The position numbers were made by a program, and so were the translations under genes. 32,634 bases of DNA from Lachnospiraceae bacterium (lineage in GTDB: Bacteria; Bacillota; Clostridia; Lachnospirales; Lachnospiraceae): contig JAJQGF010000211.1 of assembly GCA_021200695.1 (NCBI GenBank), positions 1-32,634 on the forward strand, written 5' to 3'. Position 1 is the stretch's first letter. Each line of letters opens with the position of its first letter. A model generated the notes under the pieces. It did no database searches. It was given only the letters and a program-made list of their open reading frames with translations, and had not been told where the DNA came from. Of the stretch, positions 24,948-32,634 are shown piece after piece.

Positions 24948-25727
24948 ATGTATGTATACAGGTGCGAGGATACGCAGGAGAGCATTTTTACTGCGATTTA
25001 TAATGTATATGAAGAACACAGGCAGAGGGAGGAGGTAAGGCTTGAGATTACAGATGAACCGCTTCTTTTTGCCGAGGATATTTTTGTTGAGACTGACTAT
25101 GCAAAGGCCGGCAGAGTGGCGGAGACTATAATCAGAAGGTTCGGAAGGCAGGACTGCCATAGCATATCGTATGCGCTTGCCGCGGATAATCCTGATAAGG
25201 CGCAGGCGGTTTACAGAGTGATAATGATGGGACTTAAGGAGAATGTGCGTCACGGACATCTTCTCGATAATCTTGCAGATGATAATGTGCGACTTGTATT
25301 TTCTCTGGCAGGGTATACCGGAAGGGAGTACGACCATTTAAGAGGCTTTATGCGCTTTGAGGAGTTGGAGAATGGCGCGCTCTATGCGAGATTTGCACCC
25401 AGGAGCAATTTGCTTCCGTTTTTAATGGGGCATTTTGCGGACAGACTTCCAGCGGAAAATTTTGTTATATATGATGAGAAGCGCAAATGCATGGGTGTGC
25501 ATAAGGCTGGCTGCATTCAGTGGTATCTTATGATGTGTGATGAAAATACCGGTGAGCCAATCGAGCATAACCGGCTTAAGCTTTCTGAAGGCGAAGAGGA
25601 ATACAGCGAATTGTTTAAATGGTTTTGTGAAAAAATAGCAGTGAGAGAGAGACGCAGTCTGTCCCTACAGAGGAAGATGCTGCCTCTCAGATTCAGGGGG
25701 TACATGACGGAGTTTGGCAATAATTAG
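24948..25727 (+). CDS. DUF4130 DNA-metabolism protein, partner of the radical SAM protein
   Basis: A 259-aa protein resembling the TIGR03915/DUF4130 family of probable DNA metabolism proteins. In many bacteria this domain is fused to a uracil-DNA-glycosylase-like domain and sits next to the radical SAM gene; here it is the stand-alone form. Recognisable parts are the start MYVYRCEDTQESIFTAIY, the LRGFMRFEEL segment, and FVIYDEKRKCMGVH. The frame runs back to 24873, but GGAGAGG 7-8 bases before ATG 24948 and the normal N-terminus decide the start. The gap to the radical SAM stop is 4 bases, so they are coupled. The biochemical role is not established. Confidence 0.82.
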   Translation: MYVYRCEDTQESIFTAIYNVYEEHRQREEVRLEITDEPLLFAEDIFVETDYAKAGRVAETIIRRFGRQDCHSISYALAADNPDKAQAVYRVIMMGLKENVRHGHLLDNLADDNVRLVFSLAGYTGREYDHLRGFMRFEELENGALYARFAPRSNLLPFLMGHFADRLPAENFVIYDEKRKCMGVHKAGCIQWYLMMCDENTGEPIEHNRLKLSEGEEEYSELFKWFCEKIAVRERRSLSLQRKMLPLRFRGYMTEFGNN

Positions 25728-25735
25728 CCTGTATT

Positions 25736-25752
25736 ATATTTTGGGAAAATAT
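25736..25752 (+). other. AT-only hairpin between DUF4130 gene and helicase
   Basis: ATATTTT (25736-25742) and AAAATAT (25746-25752) pair around GGG, 10 bases before the GGAGG of the helicase gene. The stem is weak and there is no T-run, so it is unlikely to terminate; it might affect helicase translation. Confidence 0.25.
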
Positions 25753-25775
25753 CGGGAGAAACGGAGGCTCATGGA

Positions 25776-28382
25776 ATGCCGGATAAAGAAACAGAGCCGG
25801 TTATAACTGATAATATCGATACGCATATTGCTTTGCCAAAGGGGGAAATACGTGTATCGGTGCGTAATCTTGTGGAGTTTATCCTGCGTCATGGAGATAT
25901 AGACAGCCGCCGCGGTGCGGCACCCGAAAATGCAATGCAGGAGGGAAGCCGTATACACCGCATGATACAGAAGCGGATGGGCTCTGACTATAATGCGGAG
26001 GTCTTTCTGAGATATACCTGTCCGACAGACAGATATGTTCTGACTGTGGAGGGAAGGGCAGACGGTATTATAGATAACAGTGATGGTATTGTGATTGATG
26101 AGATAAAAGGTACATACAGAGACCTTGTTAAGGTTAATGAGCCTGCACCGCTGCACGTGGCGCAGGCCAAGTGTTATGCATATATGTATGGGCTGCGCAG
26201 GGATTGTACAGAAATAAGGGTGAGAATTACGTACTGTAATATAGAGTCGGAGGAGATAAAATATTTTTACCTTGATTATACTTTTGATGAGCTTGCAGAG
26301 TGGTTTGACAGGCTTATAGCCGACTACAGAAGGTGGGCTGATTATACGTGGGATTGGAAGGAATTAAGGCAGCGGACAATATCGGAATTGGAATTTCCCT
26401 TTGAGTACAGGGAAGGCCAGAGAGAGCTTGTAAGCCATGTATACAGCACGATATATCATAAGAAAAAACTGTTTTTGGAGGCGCCGACAGGAGTAGGAAA
26501 AACGATTTCCACAATATTTCCGGCAATAAAAGCTATGGGAATGGGGATGGGAGATAAAATATTTTATCTTACCGCAAAAACAATAACCCGTGAGGTTGCT
26601 GAGGATACACTTGGAATACTCAGAAGCAGAGGACTTAAATTCAAGAGCGTTATTCTGACAGCCAGGGAAAAGCTTTGCTTTATGGAGGAGACGGAATGTA
26701 ATCCCGAGGGCTGTCCGTATGCAAAGGGTCATTATGACAGAGTAAACACGGCAATGTATGAGCTGCTGACAGGGGAGGAGTGTTTTACAAGAGAGAGAAT
26801 AGAGGAATATGCAATAAAATATAAGGTCTGTCCTTTTGAACTCTGTCTGGATATGAGCCTGTTTGCCGATGGAGTAATATGCGATTATAATTATTTGTTT
26901 GACCCACATGTATATCTTAAAAGATTTTTTGGAGATGGAAGCAGCGGCGATTATCTGTTTCTGATAGACGAGGCGCACAATCTTTTGGAGAGGGGAAGAA
27001 AGATGTACAGCGCTTCTCTTGTCAGGGAGGAGTTTATGGAATTAAAGCGCCAGCTCAAACAGACAGTTGTGTCGGAACTGTCCGAAGGCAGGAAAAAATC
27101 GCAGATTGAAGGACAAATGACATTTGATATGACAAATATGTCATTGACTGAGTCGGAAATTGTTAAAACAGGAAATGCGGGAGGCAAAAGTCTGCTTGTT
27201 AGAGAAGGCTATGGCGAGCTTATGATACAACAGCTTGAGGCATGCAGCAGAGAGCTGCTGGCTCTTAAGCGTGAGAATGAGGGCTGCGTTCTGGCGGAGA
27301 GTATAGATGGATTCACAAACAGACTGCTAAGACTTTATGCTACAATGGGCGATTATCTTGGCGGGCAGGAGGAGGCAAAGCTCCCTGTAAGGGACGCTGT
27401 TTTGGACTTATATTTTGATGTCGCTCATTTTCTTGAGACCTACGAGACAGTTGACGAGAATTATGTCAAATACACACAGCTTAGAGAAGATGGTACATTT
27501 ATGCTTAAGCTTTTCTGTGTCAATCCGGCAAAAAGGCTTAGGGAATGCATGCTGCGCGGCAGAAGCACTATTCTTTTTTCGGCTACATTTTTGCCGATAC
27601 AGTATTATAAGGAGTTATTGGGCGGTGAGCCGGAGGATTATGAGGTTTATGCAAAATCAGTATTTAATCCCGAAAAGAGAGCATTGTTTATAGCAAATGA
27701 CGTTACCAGCAAATATACAAGGCGCTCTGAGGATGAATATTACAGGATTGCTAGATATATAGATGAAATTGTAAGCATGAGACAGGGAAATTACATGGTA
27801 TTTTGTCCATCATATTCTTTTCTTCACAGGGTATATAACATTTATATGGACTGTTTTGCCGGAGGGGACAGGGAATGTATAATACAGCAGGATAGCATGA
27901 GCGAGGAAGAGAGAGAAGCCTTTTTAAACCGTTTCAGGGGCAATGAGGACTGTCATCCGGAAAACCTTATCAACATGGAGATAGAAGAGGAGGATTACAC
28001 TCTGATAGGCTTCTGCGTTATGGGAGGAATTTTCGCAGAAGGAATAGACCTTAAGAACGACAGCCTTATAGGTGCGATTATTGTCGGTACGGGGCTTCCA
28101 CAGGTATGTAATGAGAGAGAAATACTTAAAGCCTATTTTGACCAAAGGGGCAGCAGCGGGTTTGATTACGCATACAGATATCCTGGCATGATTAAGGTGC
28201 TTCAGGCTGCAGGAAGAGTTATAAGAACTGCTGATGATGTCGGAATTGTAGCGTTGCTTGATGAACGCTTCCTTCAGTATTATTACAGAAAAATGCTTCC
28301 GCGGGAGTGGAATTATTTTGAAACGGTAAGTATTGACACCATTGCGGAAAGAGTAGAGAAATTTTGGGACTCATGGTCATAA
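25776..28382 (+). CDS. Cas4-like PD-(D/E)XK nuclease fused to Rad3/XPD-family Fe-S DNA helicase
   Basis: An 868-aa protein with two modules. Residues about 25-200 form a RecB/Cas4-type nuclease domain with the full motif set: His61, Asp96 in EGRADG, Glu109-x-Lys111 in DEIKGT, and Gln130...Tyr134 in QAKCY. Residues about 210-868 are a DinG/XPD-like superfamily 2 helicase: Walker A APTGVGKT (236-243), an Fe-S insert with Cys301, 308, 313, 352 and 357, DEAH at 398-401, and C-terminal motifs including LFSATF and QAAGRVIRT. GGAGG with an 8-base spacer selects ATG 25776. It is the third gene of the SOS-like cassette. Nuclease plus 5'-3' unwinding activity in repair is inferred. Confidence 0.85.
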   Translation: MPDKETEPVITDNIDTHIALPKGEIRVSVRNLVEFILRHGDIDSRRGAAPENAMQEGSRIHRMIQKRMGSDYNAEVFLRYTCPTDRYVLTVEGRADGIIDNSDGIVIDEIKGTYRDLVKVNEPAPLHVAQAKCYAYMYGLRRDCTEIRVRITYCNIESEEIKYFYLDYTFDELAEWFDRLIADYRRWADYTWDWKELRQRTISELEFPFEYREGQRELVSHVYSTIYHKKKLFLEAPTGVGKTISTIFPAIKAMGMGMGDKIFYLTAKTITREVAEDTLGILRSRGLKFKSVILTAREKLCFMEETECNPEGCPYAKGHYDRVNTAMYELLTGEECFTRERIEEYAIKYKVCPFELCLDMSLFADGVICDYNYLFDPHVYLKRFFGDGSSGDYLFLIDEAHNLLERGRKMYSASLVREEFMELKRQLKQTVVSELSEGRKKSQIEGQMTFDMTNMSLTESEIVKTGNAGGKSLLVREGYGELMIQQLEACSRELLALKRENEGCVLAESIDGFTNRLLRLYATMGDYLGGQEEAKLPVRDAVLDLYFDVAHFLETYETVDENYVKYTQLREDGTFMLKLFCVNPAKRLRECMLRGRSTILFSATFLPIQYYKELLGGEPEDYEVYAKSVFNPEKRALFIANDVTSKYTRRSEDEYYRIARYIDEIVSMRQGNYMVFCPSYSFLHRVYNIYMDCFAGGDRECIIQQDSMSEEEREAFLNRFRGNEDCHPENLINMEIEEEDYTLIGFCVMGGIFAEGIDLKNDSLIGAIIVGTGLPQVCNEREILKAYFDQRGSSGFDYAYRYPGMIKVLQAAGRVIRTADDVGIVALLDERFLQYYYRKMLPREWNYFETVSIDTIAERVEKFWDSWS

Positions 28383-28395
28383 TATTTATGTAACC

Positions 28396-28409
28396 CAAAC
28401 ATTTGTTTT
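28396..28409 (-). promoter_or_regulatory. Third LexA-like box, just past the helicase stop
   Basis: On the minus strand this reads AAAACAAATGTTTG, identical to LexA-like box 2 (CAAACAAATGTTTG) except for the first base. It starts 14 bases after the helicase stop and 26 bases before a possible small ORF. No strong promoter overlaps it, so it may be a secondary LexA site or chance. Confidence 0.35.
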
Positions 28410-28421
28410 TAATATTTAAAA

Positions 28422-28520
28422 ATGAAGGAAACGACATCAAATTTTTGCAAAAATGACATTCAAAAACATGTAAATGACGTCATTGTTGCTGTGGATAACC
28501 TGGTGGATTTTGTGGATTAA
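28422..28520 (+). CDS. Possible 32-aa small protein
   Basis: ATG to TAA, 32 codons, with a C-terminal half DVIVAVDNLVDFVD that would make an amphipathic acidic helix. It lies 26 bases after the third LexA-like box. Against it: no ribosome binding site is visible upstream, no good promoter is present, and the length could be chance. If real, a damage-inducible small protein would fit the neighbourhood. Not recognised as a known family. Confidence 0.18.
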   Translation: MKETTSNFCKNDIQKHVNDVIVAVDNLVDFVD

Positions 28521-28655
28521 ATAAATTTTAGCCCGATAAATTCCCATAAAAAAATGACACCGCATATTTTTTTAAATCTAAATTTAATATGAAGGAAATT
28601 CTGCAATAATACTGAAGTGGTCAATTATATTATGTAAAGTCGTTTGAGTATGCAT

Positions 28656-28684
28656 TTGCGTCTTAACGATAAATGTTGTATACT
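28656..28684 (+). promoter_or_regulatory. Promoter of the GH13 glycosidase gene
   Basis: TTGCGT (28656-28661), a 17-bp spacer and TATACT (28679-28684) lie 48 bases before ATG 28733. No catabolite-response element was recognised around it. Confidence 0.6.
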
Positions 28685-28732
28685 ATATTAAAAAGCTGAA
28701 GAATATTGGCAAAATGAGAGGAGATTGTGAAT

Positions 28733-30046
28733 ATGTGGGCGTATGAAAGCGTGTTTTATCAGGTATATCCGTTGGGCTTCTGCGGCGCACCCTATGAGAA
28801 CGACGGAGCTTTGGAGCACAGGATACTTAAGGTTATGGATTGGATTCCACAGATGAATAAGCTTGGAATAAATGCGGTATACTTCTCGCCGGTATTTGAG
28901 TCTGATACTCATGGCTACAATACAAGAGACTATCGCAAAATAGATGTGCGTCTCGGCACGAACGAGGATTTTAAAAGGGTTTGTGCTGCCCTCCATGAAA
29001 ACGGCATAAGAGTAGTGCTTGACGGGGTGTTTAACCATGTGGGAAGAGGCTTCGGAGCTTTTCAGGACGTTGTAAGAAACAGGGAAAGGTCGGAGTATCT
29101 TGATTGGTTTTACAGGATTGCTCTGGACGGAAATTCAAATTATAATGACGGATTATGGTACGAGGGCTGGGAAGGAAACTATGACCTTGTAAAGCTTAAT
29201 CTGAAGAATGAGAGGGTGGTGGAATACCTTCTTGACAGTGTTAAGCAGTGGATTGAGGAGTTTGATATTGACGGATTAAGGCTTGATGTGGCATACAGCC
29301 TTGATGAGGGTTTTGTGCGCAGACTGCATGATTTTACGGCAGCCCTTAAGCCTGATTTTTATCTTCTCGGCGAGATGCTGCATGGTGATTATAATCGACT
29401 GATGAATGATGAAATGCTTCATTCGGCAACAAATTATGAATGCTATAAGGGGCTGTACAGCAGCTTTAACAGTATGAATATGTTTGAAATAGTCCACTCG
29501 CTTTTAAGACAGTTCGGCTCTGAGAATTGGACTCTCTACAAAGGCAGACATCTTCTTTCTTTTGTGGACAACCATGATGTTACAAGGGTGGCAAGCATAT
29601 TAAATAATGAAAGGCATCTGCCGCTTATATATGCGATGATGTTCGGTATGCCCGGAATACCCTGTGTATATTACGGAAGTGAATGGGGCGCAAAAGCCAA
29701 AAAAGAGGAGGGCGACATGGCGCTCAGGGCATGCTTTGATAAGCCTGAATGGAATGAGCTCTCAGATTATATAAGCCGTCTGAGTGAGGCAAAGAAGAAT
29801 TCTGAAGCACTTAATTATGGAGGCTTCCGCTCGGTGCTGCTTACTAATAAGCAGTGTATTTTTGAGAGAAAATCTGAGCATGAGCGTGTGCTGGTTGCTG
29901 TTAATGCGGATGGAGAGGATTTTACCGCGCATTTTGACGCAGGGTGCGGAAGAGCGCTTGACCTTATAAGCGGGGCAGAACATGATTTTGGCGGAGGAAG
30001 TCTTATGCCGGCATACAGTGCGGCATTCTGGAAATGTGAAGTGTAA
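28733..30046 (+). CDS. GH13 alpha-glycosidase (alpha-amylase family), cytoplasmic
   Basis: A 437-aa glycoside hydrolase family 13 enzyme that would cleave alpha-glucans or maltodextrins taken up into the cell. All four conserved regions are present: DGVFNH (97-102), GLRLDV with Arg183 and nucleophile Asp185, acid/base Glu214 in LLGEML, and FVDNHD with Asn280-His281-Asp282. The protein is short for GH13, with little beyond the barrel and a small C-terminal beta domain, and has no signal peptide. GTG 28727 is too near the AGGAG (28719-28723); ATG 28733 with a 9-base spacer is chosen. The next gene follows by 17 bases. Confidence 0.9.
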   Translation: MWAYESVFYQVYPLGFCGAPYENDGALEHRILKVMDWIPQMNKLGINAVYFSPVFESDTHGYNTRDYRKIDVRLGTNEDFKRVCAALHENGIRVVLDGVFNHVGRGFGAFQDVVRNRERSEYLDWFYRIALDGNSNYNDGLWYEGWEGNYDLVKLNLKNERVVEYLLDSVKQWIEEFDIDGLRLDVAYSLDEGFVRRLHDFTAALKPDFYLLGEMLHGDYNRLMNDEMLHSATNYECYKGLYSSFNSMNMFEIVHSLLRQFGSENWTLYKGRHLLSFVDNHDVTRVASILNNERHLPLIYAMMFGMPGIPCVYYGSEWGAKAKKEEGDMALRACFDKPEWNELSDYISRLSEAKKNSEALNYGGFRSVLLTNKQCIFERKSEHERVLVAVNADGEDFTAHFDAGCGRALDLISGAEHDFGGGSLMPAYSAAFWKCEV

Positions 30047-30063
30047 GAGCGGAGAAACGGAGT

Positions 30064-30891
30064 ATGGCGCATTTTATCAGAAAAGCGTTGACAGCCGCGC
30101 TTGTAGCAGGCGGAGTGTATGTATTGTATACCGGTCTTACCGGGTCAAATCCGGATTTTAATTTTAAAATAAGTGATTTGAGCATTGATACGCTTAAGGA
30201 AGCGGGAGAGGGTGTCAGTGAGAGTATAATTCAGGAAATTGGCAAAGCAGACTATGAGCTTGCAGAGGATGATATGTATGACGAAGACCATGATATTCTT
30301 GAGGGAGACATGGCGCTGCATGTGCTTGAGGGCATCTCGGAGAACATGAAGCTTGATGCTGTCATGGGAGGCTGCGTATTTAAGCTGTGCGTTTCAGATG
30401 ATGACAGTTTCATGGTGCAGGCTGAAAACATGGGCAGATTTCAATGCTTTGTTGAGGATTCTGAGCTTGTACTGAGAGGAAGCGGCGCAGTTACAGACTT
30501 GTCGGATATGAATATGCAGACGGGTGAAATGATATTATATGTTCCGGAGAATTATGTATTTTCTGAGGCCTGTCTTGAGCTTGGCGCCGGCAGCATGGAG
30601 ATTGAGAGTATCAGGGCATCGGAGCTTAAGCTTGAGTGTGGTGCGGGTATGCTGAGGGTGTATTATGCAGACACAGAGGACGGTGCTTTTAAGTGCTCGG
30701 CCGGAAGTATAAGCGCAAGGCTTTTTGGAGTGGAGAGCGACTATAATTATACGATTGAGAGCGCGGTGGGTATGGTACAGATAGGGGATGAGTCATACAG
30801 CGGGGTCACAGCATCCAGAGAAATCAGAAATGCTTCCGAAAAAAATATAGAGGTAGAATGTACAATGGGAAGCATCAAAATAGAATTCTGA
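30064..30891 (+). CDS. Membrane-anchored DUF4097-like beta-repeat protein
   Basis: A 275-aa protein with one N-terminal membrane segment (about residues 8-25), an acidic linker with several Asp/Glu runs, then a domain of repeated short beta-strand units such as CLELGAGSMEIESI, LKLECGAGMLRV and FKCSAGSISARLFGVE. This periodic pattern resembles DUF4097 putative adhesin-like/beta-helix proteins. No catalytic motif is seen. It has a GGAG-type ribosome binding site and follows the GH13 gene by 17 bases, so it is probably co-transcribed. The function is unknown; an envelope-stress or surface scaffold role is only a guess. Confidence 0.6.
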   Translation: MAHFIRKALTAALVAGGVYVLYTGLTGSNPDFNFKISDLSIDTLKEAGEGVSESIIQEIGKADYELAEDDMYDEDHDILEGDMALHVLEGISENMKLDAVMGGCVFKLCVSDDDSFMVQAENMGRFQCFVEDSELVLRGSGAVTDLSDMNMQTGEMILYVPENYVFSEACLELGAGSMEIESIRASELKLECGAGMLRVYYADTEDGAFKCSAGSISARLFGVESDYNYTIESAVGMVQIGDESYSGVTASREIRNASEKNIEVECTMGSIKIEF

Positions 30892-30974
30892 CAAAAAGGA
30901 TGAAAGTCCTATATCATAACTTAGCTTGTTCCGGCTTTTAGAAATGACAAAGGAGCAAATCCTGAACAGTACAC

Positions 30975-31015
30975 CGGGTAGGAGGCTAATCAACTAATGG
31001 TTAGCCTCCTGCCCG
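30975..31015. terminator. 15-bp hairpin between convergent genes
   Basis: 30975-30989 pairs with 31001-31015 in a 15-bp stem (one G-U) with an 11-nt loop, placed between the DUF4097-like gene and the convergent ECF gene. It lacks a T-run on either side, so bidirectional termination is only likely from position and stability. Confidence 0.45.
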
Positions 31016-31021
31016 ATTCTG

Positions 31022-31963
31022 TTATTCTGCCTCGGGAGTGACCTGTACAAAGAGTCCCGCCTTTTTAAGTGCCGGTCTCAGTGCAAGGTAAAATATGGTG
31101 GCGGCTATTACAGCAATTACAGCGTTTACGGAGGTTGTAAGGAGATTTAGCTTTGCAAGCGTTGCTGCCAAATCCTGAGGCACTCCGAGAAGATAGGTTT
31201 TATAAAAATAACCTACCAGAGGGTCTGCAATTATGTTGAAGCCCATTCCGCACACCGCGGCAAGGATTGTAACCCTGGTAACATATGAGGCGGAATGCGG
31301 GCGGCTCAGCCTGAAAATTTTGTGTGCTACAAGGCCGACAATTAATCCGATTATAAGCTTTAGCAAAAAGGTCTTGGGGGCGCTGGTAACATATGAGGTG
31401 GTGAGGTCGCCGATTGTCATTCCGACGGCGCCCGCCATGCCGCCCCAGAAGCCGCCGAGCAGCAGAGCCGCAAGCACACAGAAAACATTGCCAAAGTGGA
31501 AGGCAGTCTTTTCAGTTCCCACAGGTATGTCTATTTTAAAGAAGGCAAATCCCACATAGCAGAGTGCAGCTAACAGACCTGCCTGTGCCAGCTTTTTAAT
31601 GTCTGTTTTCTGAGAGGGAAGCACACCGTATACCGCGTTATATATTCCCTTTGCCAGAAGCATTATTCCTAAAAACAGTACGGCAAGACTGTATGAATAA
31701 GGGCGCTGGCTGCTTAGCTGTTCATCGGACAGGGCAGCTTTGGAGGCATTCAGCGCGTCTAAATCTCCTGCTGCTGTACCGTCTTCAATGGCCGCAATCC
31801 GGCTTTTTATCCCGGTGAGCTCATTTCCAAGCTCGACTGATTTGGCATAGCTTGTGCCGTAACTGTAAATGGCAAATGCGAGCGCAGCAATCACGATAAC
31901 TGCGCTTATAATAAGCAGACCATAGCTTCTTTTACGGGAGGCATTCGTTTCGTAATTTTTCAT
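31022..31963 (-). CDS. ECF transporter S component with N-terminal extension
   Basis: A 313-aa membrane protein. Residues about 122-300 form the vitamin-binding S component of an energy-coupling factor transporter, with strings such as LGGFWGGMAGAVGMTIGDL and FNIIADPLVGYFYK. The solute is not certain. Unusually, about 120 extra residues precede it: a membrane segment (13-33), a helical, probably coiled-coil stretch (40-85) and another membrane segment (91-113). GAGGAAC 6 bases before ATG 31963 decides the start against ATG 31975. No EcfA/EcfT genes are adjacent, so it probably shares a general ECF module. Confidence 0.75.
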   Translation of the reverse strand: MKNYETNASRKRSYGLLIISAVIVIAALAFAIYSYGTSYAKSVELGNELTGIKSRIAAIEDGTAAGDLDALNASKAALSDEQLSSQRPYSYSLAVLFLGIMLLAKGIYNAVYGVLPSQKTDIKKLAQAGLLAALCYVGFAFFKIDIPVGTEKTAFHFGNVFCVLAALLLGGFWGGMAGAVGMTIGDLTTSYVTSAPKTFLLKLIIGLIVGLVAHKIFRLSRPHSASYVTRVTILAAVCGMGFNIIADPLVGYFYKTYLLGVPQDLAATLAKLNLLTTSVNAVIAVIAATIFYLALRPALKKAGLFVQVTPEAE

Positions 31964-32111
31964 AATGTTCCTCATTTCTACCGATTTACGGATTTTGTTT
32001 AATATTTACCATAAATTAATTTATATGTAGTGTATAGGATAAGTGGCTCGATAAAAAGTGCCAGAATAAGTTTTTTTTACCATACCAGTTTGACGCTTAT
32101 CTTATTTCTCC

Positions 32112-32141
32112 TTGACCAAACGCAAAGCCTTATACTATAAT
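32112..32141 (+). promoter_or_regulatory. Promoter of valS
   Basis: TTGACC (32112-32117), an 18-bp spacer and TATAAT (32136-32141) lie 35 bases before ATG 32177. The leader is too short for a T-box and contains no T-box motif. The rest of the divergent region 31964-32111 shows no clear element. Confidence 0.65.
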
Positions 32142-32176
32142 TTCATATGAAACTGCGAAAGGAGATAAGAGGATAG

Positions 32177-32634
32177 ATGAGCGGAGAATTGGCAAAGACC
32201 TATGACCCGAAGGGCATAGAGGACAGATTATATCAGAAATGGCTTGACAAAAAGTATTTTCATGCGGAGGTGGATTATTCCAAAACTCCTTTTACGATAG
32301 TCATTCCGCCTCCAAACATTACAGGGCAGCTTCATATGGGACATGCTCTTGACAATACAATGCAGGATATCCTCATACGCTTCAAGAGAATGCAGGGCTA
32401 CAATGCACTGTGGCAGCCGGGTACTGACCATGCCAGCATAGCGACTGAGGTGAAGATTATCCAGAAGCTGAAGGAGGAGGGCATTGACAAAAACGACCTT
32501 GGACGTGAAAAATTCCTTGAAAGAGCCTGGGATTGGAAAAAGGAGTATGGAGGAAGGATTATCTCCCAGCTGAAAAAGCTTGGCACATCATGTGATTGGG
32601 ACAGAGAACGCTTCACTATGGACGAGGGCTGCAA
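32177..32634 (+). CDS. valS: Valyl-tRNA synthetase, N-terminal part
   Basis: The gene runs off the window; 152 codons are present. The N-terminus [20 protein letters not shown], the HIGH-type motif HMGH (53-56) within [16 protein letters not shown], and the block [13 protein letters not shown] are diagnostic of ValRS, a class I synthetase that charges tRNA(Val) and edits Thr-tRNA(Val). The start is supported by AGAGG about 6 bases upstream and by the promoter at 32112-32141. The KMSKS motif, the editing domain and the C-terminus lie beyond the end. Confidence 0.95.
   Translation, partial: MSGELAKTYDPKGIEDRLYQKWLDKKYFHAEVDYSKTPFTIVIPPPNITGQLHMGHALDNTMQDILIRFKRMQGYNALWQPGTDHASIATEVKIIQKLKEEGIDKNDLGREKFLERAWDWKKEYGGRIISQLKKLGTSCDWDRERFTMDEGC

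Larger units (their letters stand above)
28383..28732. other. 350-bp AT-rich intergenic region after the helicase gene
   Basis: The region holds a LexA-like palindrome (28396-28409), a possible 32-codon ORF (28422-28520), a perfect 10-bp palindrome ATGACGTCAT (28474-28483), three GTGGAT units at 28491-28517 and the GH13 promoter (28656-28684). No convincing helicase terminator was found. The stretch 28521-28650 shows nothing beyond A/T-rich sequence. Confidence 0.6.

Noticed and set aside
25776-26375. CRISPR-associated Cas4
   Set aside because: The nuclease motifs are Cas4-like, but the domain is fused to a helicase. The cysteine ligands of Cas4, any cas genes and repeat-spacer arrays are absent.
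28383-28732. Possible replication origin, from two DnaA-box-like sequences and A/T-rich DNA
   Set aside because: Only one perfect box, no box cluster, and no dnaA/dnaN/recF genes nearby. Kept only as a repeat observation.
30892-30975. Group II intron-like remnant (GATGAAAGTCC string)
   Set aside because: Only a short string resembles intron RNA; no reverse transcriptase, domain V hairpin or boundaries were found.
31976-32176. T-box leader before valS
   Set aside because: The promoter is 35 bases from the start codon and no T-box or specifier stem is present. The same holds for proS.

Overview
This looks like chromosomal DNA of an anaerobic, butyrate-forming Clostridia, most likely Lachnospiraceae. 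The main reason is an intact cluster thl-crt-hbd-bcd-etfB-etfA (1602-7733). Clostridial-type GGAGG ribosome binding sites, TTGNNN-N17-TANNNT promoters, a LexA-like motif of the Bacillus/Clostridium type and proteins typical of gut Firmicutes support this. Genus and species cannot be fixed from the sequence. No phage, insertion sequence, CRISPR array, tRNA or rRNA was seen.

Layout. (1) 1-1386: the last codons of a ribosome hibernation factor (hpf), its terminator, a DNA-deoxyinosine glycosylase of the uracil-DNA-glycosylase superfamily and a HAD phosphatase. (2) 1387-7796: the butyryl-CoA operon. It has one strong promoter bracketed by two inverted, near-identical Rex-like operators and ends in a clear terminator. 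Acetyl-CoA is condensed by Thl, reduced by Hbd, dehydrated by Crt and reduced by Bcd with EtfAB, a reaction that in anaerobes is usually electron-bifurcating. The final butyryl-CoA to butyrate enzyme is not in the window. (3) 7832-13475: a tightly packed + strand run: HD-domain hydrolase, Cys-tRNA(Pro) deacylase, mtnA, Cys-rich YkgJ-like protein, polytopic GT-C-like membrane protein and larC. (4) 13480-15858, minus strand: a paralogue of that membrane protein and a PlsC-type acyltransferase. (5) 16078-17805: proS. (6) 17893-20238: a DUF305 protein divergent from a Ser/Thr kinase fused to a PP2C phosphatase. (7) 20337-23463: acyltransferase-3 membrane protein overlapping a third GT-C-like membrane protein, probably acting on surface glycans. 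(8) 23528-28382: a three-gene DNA-damage cassette (radical SAM-HhH protein, DUF4130 protein, Cas4-like nuclease fused to a Rad3/XPD-like Fe-S helicase). Its promoter carries two LexA-like boxes. (9) 28383-30891: a 350-bp intergenic region with a third LexA-like box, a possible 32-aa ORF and GTGGAT repeats, then a GH13 glycosidase and a membrane-anchored DUF4097-like protein. (10) 31022-32634: an ECF transporter S component on the minus strand, and the first 152 codons of valS.

The strongest candidate for an under-described system is the SOS-like radical SAM/DUF4130/nuclease-helicase cassette. Next are the kinase-phosphatase fusion and the Rex-like double operator on the butyrate operon. All functional claims come from reading motifs by eye; no database search was run.
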